Assembly: GCF_051278035.1 (NCBI RefSeq)
Contig: NZ_JBNMNU010000107.1
Span: 1-15,109 of the forward strand
From: Clostridium_AD sp051278035
GTDB taxonomy: Bacteria > Bacillota > Clostridia > Clostridiales > Clostridiaceae
Length of the DNA: 15,109 bases
Reading direction: 5' to 3'
In this document: positions 1 through 6,349 of the stretch, piece after piece
How positions within the stretch are numbered: position 1 is the stretch's first letter
How the letters are laid out: each line of letters begins with the position of its first letter
Made by a program: the position numbers and the translations under genes
Notes under the pieces: model-generated
What the model saw: the letters and a program-made list of their open reading frames with translations, nothing else
Databases searched by the model: none
What the model was told of the DNA's origin: nothing

Positions 1-7
1 GAATATG

Positions 8-21
8 CTATAAATTTATAG
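8..21. repeat. 14-bp perfect AT-rich palindrome upstream of opuAC
   Basis: CTATAAATTTATAG reads the same on both strands. It lies 168 bp before the opuAC start in otherwise non-coding DNA. It could be an operator or chance in AT-rich sequence. No convincing promoter was found beside it. Confidence 0.25.
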
Positions 22-117
22 TGATATGTTTACAATAAATACATATATTAAGCACTAAAAAAGATGGATAAATGGTATCAATTGAAATTAAAGAATTAAA
101 TTTTAAAAGCTTATTGC

Positions 118-170
118 ATATCTTAGTTTGCTGGAATTCATAGCAAATTAAGATATATAAGATATATCTT
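118..170 (+). promoter_or_regulatory. opuAC leader with two overlapping, mutually exclusive hairpins
   Basis: Arm 118-132 pairs with 142-156 (15 bp, one G-U, 9-nt loop). A second hairpin pairs 150-158 with 162-170 (9 bp, 3-nt loop) and ends three bases before the AAAGGAGG ribosome site. Bases 150-156 belong to both, so only one can form at a time. Neither is followed by a U-tract, so any switch would act on translation, or the repeat is a DNA operator. Pairing is seen directly; function is inferred. It matches no riboswitch class I can name. Confidence 0.4.
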
Positions 171-188
171 CAAAGGAGGAATAAATTT

Positions 189-1088
189 ATGATAAAAAAT
201 AATTTTAAGAAGCTGGGTGTAATAGCTCTAAGTCTAGCAGTTCTAACTTTTGTAGGCTGTAGTAGTAGTAGTAGTAGTAATAGTAAAAGTGCTGACAAAT
301 CTATTGGTGAGCAAATGGATTATAAAATTACAGGCATAGATGCTGGTGCTGGTGAAATGCAACTTGCAGAGAAAGCCATGGAAGCTTATAATACAAATTA
401 TACTGTTCAATCTAGCTCAGGTGCGGCTATGACACAAGCACTGGCAGATGCCTATAAAGATGAAAAACCAATAATAGTTACTGGTTGGTCCCCTCACTGG
501 ATGTTTAGTAAATATGACTTAAAATACTTAGAAGACCCTAAGGGTTCTATGGGTGGTGCTGAACATATAGATACTGTTGTACATAAAGGCTTAAAAGAAA
601 AACTGCCTAGTGCTTATAAAATATTAGACCAATTTGCTTGGACTCCTGCAGACATGGAAGCTGTTATGCTTGAAATTTATGAAGGTGGAAGTATAAAAGA
701 CGTTACAAGACAATGGATTGATGACAACACAGATAAAGTAAGCAAGTGGACAGAAGGCGCAACAAAAGTAGATGGCGATGCAATCAAAATTGCTTATGTT
801 GCTTGGGATAGTGAAATTGCCTCTACTAACATAATTGGAGCAGTACTTCAAGATATGGGATACACAGTTAATCTTACACAAGTAGACGCAGGACCAATGT
901 GGGCCGCATTAGGTAGTGGAGATGCGGATGCTATTGTTGCAGCTTGGTTACCAGCAACACATAAAAAATATTTCTCTGACTACAAGGATACAATTGAAAA
1001 TTTAGGACCAAACCTAGAAGGAGCAAGATTAGGTTTAGTTGTTCCTACGTACATGGATATTAATTCTATAGAAGATTTAGCTAAATAA
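189..1088 (+). CDS. opuAC: Glycine betaine/proline-type ABC transporter substrate-binding lipoprotein (OpuAC/ProX family)
   Basis: This is the extracellular, membrane-anchored receptor of an osmoprotectant importer that captures glycine betaine or related compounds. The N-terminus is a lipoprotein signal: a basic start, a hydrophobic core and lipobox FVGC with lipidated Cys24, then a six-serine linker. The mature part is an OpuAC-type type-II binding fold of about 270 residues. It keeps the GIDAGAG segment near residue 49 and Trp residues in GWSPHW (W100), AWDSE (W206) and AAWLPATH (W253), consistent with the aromatic cage that holds quaternary ammonium groups. A strong AAAGGAGG site lies 9 nt before the ATG. 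No permease or ATPase gene follows: a terminator closes the unit, so partners must be upstream of the window or elsewhere. The exact ligand (betaine, carnitine, choline) cannot be settled from sequence. Confidence 0.93.
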   Translation: MIKNNFKKLGVIALSLAVLTFVGCSSSSSSNSKSADKSIGEQMDYKITGIDAGAGEMQLAEKAMEAYNTNYTVQSSSGAAMTQALADAYKDEKPIIVTGWSPHWMFSKYDLKYLEDPKGSMGGAEHIDTVVHKGLKEKLPSAYKILDQFAWTPADMEAVMLEIYEGGSIKDVTRQWIDDNTDKVSKWTEGATKVDGDAIKIAYVAWDSEIASTNIIGAVLQDMGYTVNLTQVDAGPMWAALGSGDADAIVAAWLPATHKKYFSDYKDTIENLGPNLEGARLGLVVPTYMDINSIEDLAK

Positions 1089-1093
1089 ATTAC

Positions 1094-1145
1094 AAATAAT
1101 AGAAACCTCTGTAAAGCTTCTGCTATACAGAGGTTTCTATTATTT
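1094..1145 (+). terminator. Intrinsic terminator of opuAC
   Basis: There is a perfect 20-bp stem, 1094-1113 with 1126-1145, around a 12-nt loop. It starts 5 bases after the opuAC stop. The 3' arm is T-rich at its end, so it can stop rightward transcription. The A-rich 5' arm might also serve leftward. Confidence 0.8.
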
Positions 1146-1230
1146 ATAGTCGGTTTTTATATGCTTATATCACCAATATCAGCTTGCTTCATATCTTAAT
1201 ACTAAGGACACATGAGCTCCTTAATAACTA

Positions 1231-1659
1231 CTGAAGAATGTCATAGAATTTAAAAACCATCATGCCGCTAGCACTGCTTGCGCACCCAGTAGAACAAGTC
1301 TTTATACAGGGCAATATCCATCCCTGCATGGTGTCAGCCAGACTGATGGCGCTGCAAAGACCGCTTTTGACCCTGGCATGTTTTGGCTGGACCAAAATAC
1401 AGTCCCAACTTTGGGAGATTATTTACGTGCATCAGGTTATGATACATTCTGGAAGGGAAAATGGCATGCTTCTCATGCTGATATTATAGTACCAGATACC
1501 CACGATTCTTACCTGACTTACGAGAGCCAAACAGGTATTCCAATACCTAAAAATCAACGTCTCTATTCAAATGCAAATAGGTTGAATAATTATGGTTTTG
1601 ATGGCTGGATTGGACCAGAACCTCACGGCAGAGTTTACGCGACTGCTACCTATGTTTAA
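1231..1659 (+). pseudogene. Sulfatase gene remnant with formylglycine motif
   Basis: An open stretch without a usable start reads NHHAASTACAPSRTSLYTG, then YPSLHGVSQTDGAAKTA, then VPTLGDYLRASGYDTFWKGKWH. This is the N-terminal third of a type-I sulfatase (alkaline phosphatase superfamily). C-A-P-S-R is the C-x-P-S-R motif whose Cys becomes formylglycine, and the GKWH lysine-histidine lies where active-site residues are expected. The normal start and the metal-binding N-terminus are missing: an in-frame TAA lies at 1225-1227. The recognisable part ends near 1629 (GPEPHG) and the frame stops at 1659. Family members usually have about 450-600 residues, so most of the gene is gone. Base composition of the first part is richer in G+C than its surroundings, hinting at acquired DNA. 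Confidence 0.8.
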
Positions 1660-2205
1660 TTTTGAAATTAATAGTTCGGTGCCACCTGTTCCCCCAGCAC
1701 CTACAGCAAGCGAAAACTTGGATACCAAGCCAATAGCGCAGGCAACGAAACAGTAACTATGTTTTTGCGATCCCTGCGCGTTATAATTTTGCATACCCAC
1801 TTGGATATAAAGAAGTAGCACTGATTCTAAAAGGCAACCCTTTTCATCCAATACAACCTGCAATTATAAATAGAATTATGTAACCAATATTAGCAATGTG
1901 ACATACTTTACAGTGTACCAGGTCTATATTTAGTAACTTATAGCACATCTGCAGTTTGGACCACACTTCCCTATGGAACCAACGAGGCGATAATCCAATT
2001 AAAACTCAATCAAGCGCTATTAGATGGTTCAGAAACTAGAGTTCAAGTGTTAACACCACAGCCTGAAGAAAACCAAAAGGCAAATTTAGCTAAGACAGTT
2101 CTTGTTCGCGTAACTACCAGAAACTCATCCTTAACTTTAATAAGTACAAGCTTGCAAATTATGGGATTTGTAGACACAACAGTGACTGTTGTAAAAGTAG
2201 TATAA
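1652..2205 (+). pseudogene. Frameshifted surface-protein remnant, BclA/C1q-like C-terminal domain
   Basis: Protein-like sequence continues through three reading frames. An ATG at 1652 opens a Pro-rich segment (SSVPPVPPAPTASENL) that stops at 1756. A second frame reads YVFAIPARYNFAYPLGYK and on to KGNPFHPIQPAI, stopping at 1883. A third reads NISNVTYFTV (about 1886-1915). After another shift, PGLYLVTYSTSAV starts at 1918 and runs about 95 residues to TAA at 2203-2205, ending in TTVTVVKVV. The FTV...PGLYLVTYS pattern and the beta-rich C-terminal end resemble the jelly-roll C-terminal domain of spore-surface collagen-like (BclA-type) proteins. Family assignment is by eye. At least three indels make it non-functional unless they are sequencing errors. 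Confidence 0.5.
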
Positions 2206-2245
2206 TAGAAAGTTAATGTATAGGAATCGATCTTTTAGAAAATTA

Positions 2246-2298
2246 AAACTTCCAGTTTTTACTATGATCTCTGAGATCCTAATAGAAACTGGAAGTTT
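2246..2298 (+). terminator. Hairpin after the surface-protein remnant
   Basis: AAACTTCCAGTTT (2246-2258) pairs perfectly with 2286-2298. The loop holds a smaller hairpin, GATCT-CTG-AGATC (2266-2278). It follows the pseudogene stop by 40 bases, with a short T-rich tail, and fits a leftover terminator. Confidence 0.6.
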
Positions 2299-2379
2299 CT
2301 GTTTGCAATATTAATAATAGTGGTAATTTTTTATTGCGAAGAATACATCTCTAGATGATGCGAAATACAATTTCTAACT

Positions 2380-2414
2380 AAATAAAAGGAAATTCACTGC
2401 ATGAATTCCCTTTT
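2380..2414 (-). terminator. Intrinsic terminator of the BglG-type gene
   Basis: Read leftward, an AAAAGG...CCTTTT hairpin with one mismatch (arms 2402-2414 and 2384-2396) begins 7 bases after the stop codon at 2422. The T-rich end of its 3' arm runs on into a T-rich tail. Confidence 0.7.
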
Positions 2415-2421
2415 GATATAT

Positions 2422-3270
2422 CTATGTTTTATAATATTTAAGTCTGTGTATATGTTTAGCCAAATATGAAGTCTCATCTTCAACAACTTTTAGTTCTAAC
2501 TCATCTTCAATGAATTTAGAAATTTTTTGTGCCAGTTTGAAAGAAGAAACATACTGAGTCTTTATAGTATCTAATAATTCATTTTGAATAGGCATATCAT
2601 TCAAAATTCTTTGAATAGCAAATTGAATATGAGTATTAAATCTATCATAACCAAGTGACTTTTTATCTATTTCAACATTTAATTCATCTTCAATCATTTT
2701 TATAATTGTCTTTGATATAAATGCATATTTCACCGTATTATACAATCGCCCATCATTTCTTGCAGATTGTATATGCAGAGCTATAAACCCAATTTCATCA
2801 TCTAATAAGTGAATATTTGTTTTATCCTCAATCATAGTTGAGGCTTTTTGGGCCAATTCAAATTCTCTTGGAAAAAGGATCTGAGTTTCAACTAAAAATG
2901 GGTTTTCAACATTCTCATGGTTTTTAAGTCGCTTTAAAGTAACCGCTATATGGTCAATTAGTGACACATGAATTTTTTCATCTAAATCTTCATTTAGTTC
3001 TAAAGATATCATATATATTATTTCCTCACAAAGCGCAATCACTTCGACCTCAACACTATTTAAAAGCTTATGAAAATTAACTAAATTTATTTTATTTAAA
3101 ATAGAAAGTTTTTTTTCAATTGACATATCTTTAGATACACTATCACCAGAATTCTTTCCAATGCCTATTCCTGTTTCATAAAGAATTTTCTCTAAATTTG
3201 CTTGATAAACTAACACAATATTGTTATTAAACACTTTAATCACATTAAAATCAGAAGTTCCAATTTCCAT
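2422..3270 (-). CDS. BglG/LicT-family transcription antiterminator
   Basis: Proteins of this family bind an RNA hairpin (RAT) in the leader of sugar operons and stop terminator formation; phosphorylation by PTS proteins controls them. The chosen start at 3270 gives 282 residues, the normal family length, and has GGAGGG 6 nt upstream; a longer frame to 3507 would only add leader sequence. Residues ~8-60 form the CAT RNA-binding domain (VIKVFNNNIVL, then GIGIGKNSGDSV). PRD1 carries H107 (IDHIAVTLKRL) and H166 (DEIGFIALHI). PRD2 carries H214 (YDRFNTHIQFAIQRI) and H273 (DETSYLAKHI). All four regulatory histidines are present. No PTS permease or glycosidase gene adjoins it, and I could not see a clear RAT in its own leader, so its target is unknown. 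Confidence 0.9.
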   Translation of the reverse strand: MEIGTSDFNVIKVFNNNIVLVYQANLEKILYETGIGIGKNSGDSVSKDMSIEKKLSILNKINLVNFHKLLNSVEVEVIALCEEIIYMISLELNEDLDEKIHVSLIDHIAVTLKRLKNHENVENPFLVETQILFPREFELAQKASTMIEDKTNIHLLDDEIGFIALHIQSARNDGRLYNTVKYAFISKTIIKMIEDELNVEIDKKSLGYDRFNTHIQFAIQRILNDMPIQNELLDTIKTQYVSSFKLAQKISKFIEDELELKVVEDETSYLAKHIHRLKYYKT

Positions 3271-3408
3271 TAGTTTCCCTCCATGTTTTATAGATTGTAT
3301 TTTTACCCGTTTTTTTATCTTTGTTTGCGAAGCGAGACTCCATTCTCTATAGATATAGACGAATTTTGTTTCCCTATCATTATCATTTAATATATTATTA
3401 TATTCCTT

Positions 3409-3437
3409 ATTATAGCATAATATACTAGAAACTATAA
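3409..3437 (-). promoter_or_regulatory. Candidate promoter for the BglG-type gene
   Basis: Leftward -10 TATAAT (3414-3409) stands 17 bp from a poor -35 (TTATAG, 3437-3432). This gives a leader of about 130 nt. The IS inserted upstream of it, at 3495, so this promoter would be intact. Confidence 0.3.
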
Positions 3438-3484
3438 ACTTTGATAAATTAGTTAATCTTAATAATCCAATTAATTTGTGTAAG

Positions 3485-3495
3485 GGGTTAGACCC
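3485..3495 (+). repeat. Left target-site duplication of the IS
   Basis: GGGTTAGACCC directly abuts the left inverted repeat and is repeated exactly at 5321-5331. It fits the GGG-N5-CCC target preference known for IS231. Confidence 0.85.
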
Positions 3496-3512
3496 CATAG
3501 CTATCAAGCTAA
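3496..3512 (+). repeat. Left terminal inverted repeat (IRL)
   Basis: CATAGCTATCAAGCTAA matches the complement of the right end at 16 of 17 positions. Confidence 0.88.
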
Positions 3513-3534
3513 CAGACCCTAATAATGTAAATTT

Positions 3535-3582
3535 AATATTGTAGCTTAGTGATTTACCTAAGCTACAATATTTTATTTTTAA
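3535..3582 (+). terminator. Terminator inside the left end of the IS, before the transposase promoter
   Basis: A perfect 15-bp stem (3535-3549 with 3558-3572) with an 8-nt loop is followed by a run rich in T. It faces rightward, so it would stop transcripts entering the IS from outside before they reach the transposase. Structure is seen; the insulating role is inferred from similar devices known in other ISs. Confidence 0.7.
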
Positions 3583-3625
3583 AAATTAAGCTAATTATTA
3601 TATATATAGGAGAATATTACACTCT

Positions 3626-3654
3626 TTGTTTTTTGTTTTAGCCTTAAATATTAT
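3626..3654 (+). promoter_or_regulatory. Candidate transposase promoter
   Basis: TTGTTT (3626-3631), a 17-bp spacer and TATTAT (3649-3654) lie downstream of the internal terminator and about 50 bp before the transposase start. Confidence 0.45.
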
Positions 3655-3703
3655 AAAATTAGTATATAAATAATAAATGTACTAATGAGGGGATGTTAAA
3701 CAA

Positions 3704-5125
3704 ATGAACAAAAGATTAAAGCAACTACTAAAAATATTAAAAGAATTATATTCAATTGATTTTATTAAAAAGATAGCACTGGATACAAAATTCGTTAAAA
3801 GAGACAGTAAAATAACTGCAGAAATATTTTTATCACTGTGCCTATTTAGTGGTGAAGATTTGTGCAGATCAAGCTTATTACAACTAAGCACTAGGATAGG
3901 CGCAATGGAAGATATAACTATATCGCCCCAAGCTTTAGACCAACGCTTTAATAAGGAATCCGTAGCCTTTTTAAAGGCTGTATTTCAACAAATGTTAGAA
4001 AAGCAAAATAGAATTTTAAGAAATGATAATGCATTATTAAAATCACATTTTAAGAGAATAAAAGTAGTGGACTCAACAACTATAAGTCTTCCTAAAAATT
4101 TAAAATCAACATATAGAGGTAGTGGCGGAAGTTCCTCTGATGCCGCTGCAAAAGTACAATTAGAATATGAACTTTTTACCGGGAATTTTATTCAATGCGA
4201 CATAATAGAAGGGGTATCAAATGATGCAGATTACCTACCTACACTCGAAAAAGGAATTGAACCAAATGACTTGCATTTAAAAGATTTAGGCTACTTTAAA
4301 TCGGAGCACTTTAAATATATAGAAGAATGTGGAGCATATTATTTATCTAAACTTAAGAGCACTACTGCAATATATGTAAAAAACGATAATCCAGAAATAA
4401 TGAGTAATGGTAGGGTAAGAAAAGATTCATTATATAAAAGAATAGATATCGAAGAAATAGTAAAGCCCCTAGCACAGAGCCAAACTATTGAGCTCTTAGA
4501 TATCTATATTGGTAAAATCACTAAATTTAAAACCAGGTTAATTGTAACTAAATTAACCGAAGAATGCAAGAAAAAAAGAAAGGAAAACTTTTTGAAGATT
4601 GCTAAAAAAAAGAATAAGAAGAATATTAATAAAGATTCTTATTGGATGTCCATTAACATTTATATTACAAACATTTCTGTTGAAACAATTGATAAAGAGC
4701 AACTTCATGATATATATACCCTTAGATGGCAGGTGGAGTTGATGTTTAAAATTTGGAAGTCTATCTTCAAAATTCATGATGTTAAAAGCGTTAAATTAGA
4801 GCGATTTCAATGCTTTCTTTATTCTCGATTAACAGCATTGCTATTAACTTCTTCAATTGTTTCAACAGGCAAAAAAATCACTTATGAAGAAAAAAGGAAA
4901 GAAATTAGTGAGATAAAATCTTTTGCTATCGTTAAAGAGTTTTTTTCGGAAATTAGAGGAAAAATATTCAAAGGTGAGCTAGTCCTTTTTAATTTTTTGA
5001 ATAGAATAATGAAGAGAGTTTTAAGGTATGGCAAAAAATCTACAAAGAGAGGACAAAAATCAACATATTTAATAATAGAAAATATGAGAATATACGAAAG
5101 TGAGTTGGTAAATATAGCAATATAA
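3704..5125 (+). CDS. IS4-family (IS231 group) DDE transposase
   Basis: This enzyme cuts and joins the IS ends. The protein is 473 residues, close to IS231 transposases (about 478). The catalytic triad is visible: D123 in VVDSTTISLP, D194 in DLGYF, and E345 inside the IS4 signature Y-(2)-R-(3)-E-(6)-K, here Y338, R341, E345 and K352 (YTLRWQVELMFKIWK). A lysine-rich stretch at 286-310 may touch DNA. GAGGGG lies about 11 nt before the ATG. A four-codon ORF (ATG at 3693, stop 3705-3707) overlaps the start in another frame and could couple or damp translation. No frameshift or internal stop is present, so the enzyme is probably active. Confidence 0.95.
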   Translation: MNKRLKQLLKILKELYSIDFIKKIALDTKFVKRDSKITAEIFLSLCLFSGEDLCRSSLLQLSTRIGAMEDITISPQALDQRFNKESVAFLKAVFQQMLEKQNRILRNDNALLKSHFKRIKVVDSTTISLPKNLKSTYRGSGGSSSDAAAKVQLEYELFTGNFIQCDIIEGVSNDADYLPTLEKGIEPNDLHLKDLGYFKSEHFKYIEECGAYYLSKLKSTTAIYVKNDNPEIMSNGRVRKDSLYKRIDIEEIVKPLAQSQTIELLDIYIGKITKFKTRLIVTKLTEECKKKRKENFLKIAKKKNKKNINKDSYWMSINIYITNISVETIDKEQLHDIYTLRWQVELMFKIWKSIFKIHDVKSVKLERFQCFLYSRLTALLLTSSIVSTGKKITYEEKRKEISEIKSFAIVKEFFSEIRGKIFKGELVLFNFLNRIMKRVLRYGKKSTKRGQKSTYLIIENMRIYESELVNIAI

Positions 5126-5303
5126 TACTGTGAAATAATTGCATTGTTGAAATAATCATGCAGCTAAAATTGCAGGATTAATTAGTGTGTTCAAATATTG
5201 GTATTTTATATTATAAGTTGTGTTTAAACCTCATTAAAATTCAAATATAATTCCCAGTTAAATAAAATCGAAAAAAAATCAAACTAGGTAGATACTGATT
5301 TGC

Positions 5304-5320
5304 TTAGGTTGATAGCTATG
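5304..5320 (-). repeat. Right terminal inverted repeat (IRR)
   Basis: On the minus strand it reads CATAGCTATCAACCTAA, one mismatch from the left end. Confidence 0.88.
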
Positions 5321-5331
5321 GGGTTAGACCC
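5321..5331 (+). repeat. Right target-site duplication of the IS
   Basis: GGGTTAGACCC is identical to 3485-3495 and directly abuts the right inverted repeat. Confidence 0.85.
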
Positions 5332-5336
5332 TTGTC

Positions 5337-5355
5337 AAAAACTGGAACAGTTTTT
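5337..5355. terminator. Short hairpin with terminal A/T arms beside the IS target
   Basis: AAAAACTG (5337-5344) pairs with CAGTTTTT (5348-5355) around GAA. It could end transcription on either strand. No gene is obviously served by it: the BglG-type gene and mscS both point away from this spot. Confidence 0.45.
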
Positions 5356-5403
5356 GTTGCTAAATACCTTGAATGAGAATGCTACTATTAATTGTTCTTG
5401 TAA

Positions 5404-5432
5404 TTGCAGTAAATGTCTGTTCGTGATATAAT
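5404..5432 (+). promoter_or_regulatory. mscS promoter
   Basis: TTGCAG (5404-5409), a 17-bp spacer and TATAAT (5427-5432), with an extended -10 TGA just before it. Start of transcription would be near 5439, giving a leader of about 43 nt. Confidence 0.65.
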
Positions 5433-5481
5433 ATGTCCAAAATCTATTAATTTAGGTACTATGAGCGAAAGGAGTCGTTGT

Positions 5482-6282
5482 ATGGATAATATAATTAATT
5501 TGGGTATCCCTATTATTAAAAGCATAGCATTTGCTATAGTAACACTTATAATTGGACTAATAATTATTAAGTGGGTAACTGGTCACTTAAATCGCTACAT
5601 GAAGAAATCATCCATTGATATTAGTTTAAAACCATTTGTTTTATCTTCAGTAAATATAACATTAAAAGGTTTTTTGGTTATATCTATTATTAGTATTTTA
5701 GGAATTGATACTAGTTCTATCGTTGCAGCACTAGCAGCATTAGGATTCGCGCTTGGATTAGCTCTTCAAGGTTCATTATCAAATTTCGCAGGTGGAATAC
5801 TTCTATTGTTTCTAAAACCATTCAAAGCCGGAGATTATATAGAGGCTAATGGATACGAAGGAACTGTTAAGCATATGCAAATTCTTAATACAGAATTAGT
5901 TACCCCTGACAATAAGGTTATATATATACCAAATGGAAACCTTTCAAATGCTAGTATAGTTAACTATTCAGTAAATGACACTCGTAGAGTAGACTTTGCT
6001 TTTGGTGTTGGATATGATGCTGACAATGTTAAGGTTATACAGGCTTTAAAAGAAATTGTTGATAATCATCCCAAAATATTAAGAGAGCCTGAATCATTTA
6101 TAAGAATGTCGGAACATGGAGACAGTGCTGTAGTATATACAGTTAAAGTATGGGTTAATGCAATAGATTATTGGCCAGTACATTATGATATCATTGAAAT
6201 GGTAAAAAAAGATTTTGATGAGAAAAACATATCAATACCATATCCTCAAATGGATGTGCACATTAATAAAGACACGATGTAA
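5482..6282 (+). CDS. mscS: Small-conductance mechanosensitive channel MscS
   Basis: MscS is a heptameric inner-membrane channel that opens under membrane tension and releases solutes after osmotic downshock. The start at 5482 (266 residues) is chosen because GGAG lies 7 nt upstream; the longer frame from 5413 would begin inside the promoter. Helices TM1 (residues ~10-32) and TM2 (~58-75) precede the pore helix TM3, with the hallmark run of Ala and Gly and LGLALQGSLSNFAGG (91-105). The KPFKAGDYIE and VIYIPNGNLSNASIVNYS beta-domain segments follow, and the C-terminus ends in PYPQMDVHI, very close to E. coli MscS. The gene has its own promoter and terminator, so it is monocistronic. With opuAC in the same region it adds a second osmotic function. 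Confidence 0.96.
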   Translation: MDNIINLGIPIIKSIAFAIVTLIIGLIIIKWVTGHLNRYMKKSSIDISLKPFVLSSVNITLKGFLVISIISILGIDTSSIVAALAALGFALGLALQGSLSNFAGGILLLFLKPFKAGDYIEANGYEGTVKHMQILNTELVTPDNKVIYIPNGNLSNASIVNYSVNDTRRVDFAFGVGYDADNVKVIQALKEIVDNHPKILREPESFIRMSEHGDSAVVYTVKVWVNAIDYWPVHYDIIEMVKKDFDEKNISIPYPQMDVHINKDTM

Positions 6283-6303
6283 AATATGATAATATGACAA
6301 TTT

Positions 6304-6333
6304 TTAAGAGAAGCCATTTTAGGCTTCTCTTAA
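6304..6333 (+). terminator. Intrinsic terminator of mscS
   Basis: A perfect 12-bp stem (6304-6315 with 6322-6333; AAGAGAAGCC/GGCTTCTCTT core) with a 6-nt loop starts 21 bases after the mscS stop. The U-tract is weak. Confidence 0.75.
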
Positions 6334-6349
6334 TTGCATTTTAAGAATA

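Larger units (their letters stand above)
3496..5320 (+). mobile_element. Complete IS231-like insertion sequence (IS4 family)
   Basis: The element is 1825 bp long and bounded by inverted repeats, flanked by an 11-bp direct repeat, and holds one intact transposase gene. The ends begin CATAGCTATCAA, which resembles IS231-type ends (CAT....ATCAA). From the left end inward it has the repeat, a terminator-like hairpin (3535-3582), a candidate promoter (3626-3654), the transposase (3704-5125) and about 180 bp of non-coding DNA to the right end. The perfect direct repeat and uninterrupted ORF point to a fairly recent insertion. It landed between the BglG-type gene and mscS without breaking a recognisable gene. 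Confidence 0.92.

Noticed and set aside
281..300. Short tandem AGT repeat in opuAC as a slippery phase-variation tract
   Set aside because: The repeat unit is a codon (serine), so length changes would keep the frame. It is a normal low-complexity lipoprotein linker.
624..881. 85-residue ORF opposite opuAC
   Set aside because: It is fully inside a confident gene on the other strand, with Cys- and Ile-rich shadow-like composition.
1567..1863. 98-residue minus-strand ORF across the pseudogenes
   Set aside because: It lies opposite recognisable sulfatase and surface-protein sequence, and lacks a ribosome site and any family motif.
3271..3507. 79-codon N-terminal extension of the BglG-type gene
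   Set aside because: It would precede the CAT domain with sequence unlike the family, while GGAGGG at the 3270 start gives the standard length. The extension is the untranslated leader and crosses the IS boundary.
3682..3891. 69-residue ORF opposite the transposase start
   Set aside because: It overlaps the transposase N-terminus and ribosome site on the other strand, with no supporting signal.
4553..4777. 74-residue ORF opposite the transposase
   Set aside because: It is a shadow of the lysine-rich transposase segment and has no ribosome site.
5413..5481. Upstream start for MscS
   Set aside because: The ATG at 5413 lies between the -35 and -10 boxes of the likely promoter, and 5461 lacks a ribosome site. 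The start at 5482 has GGAG at good spacing.
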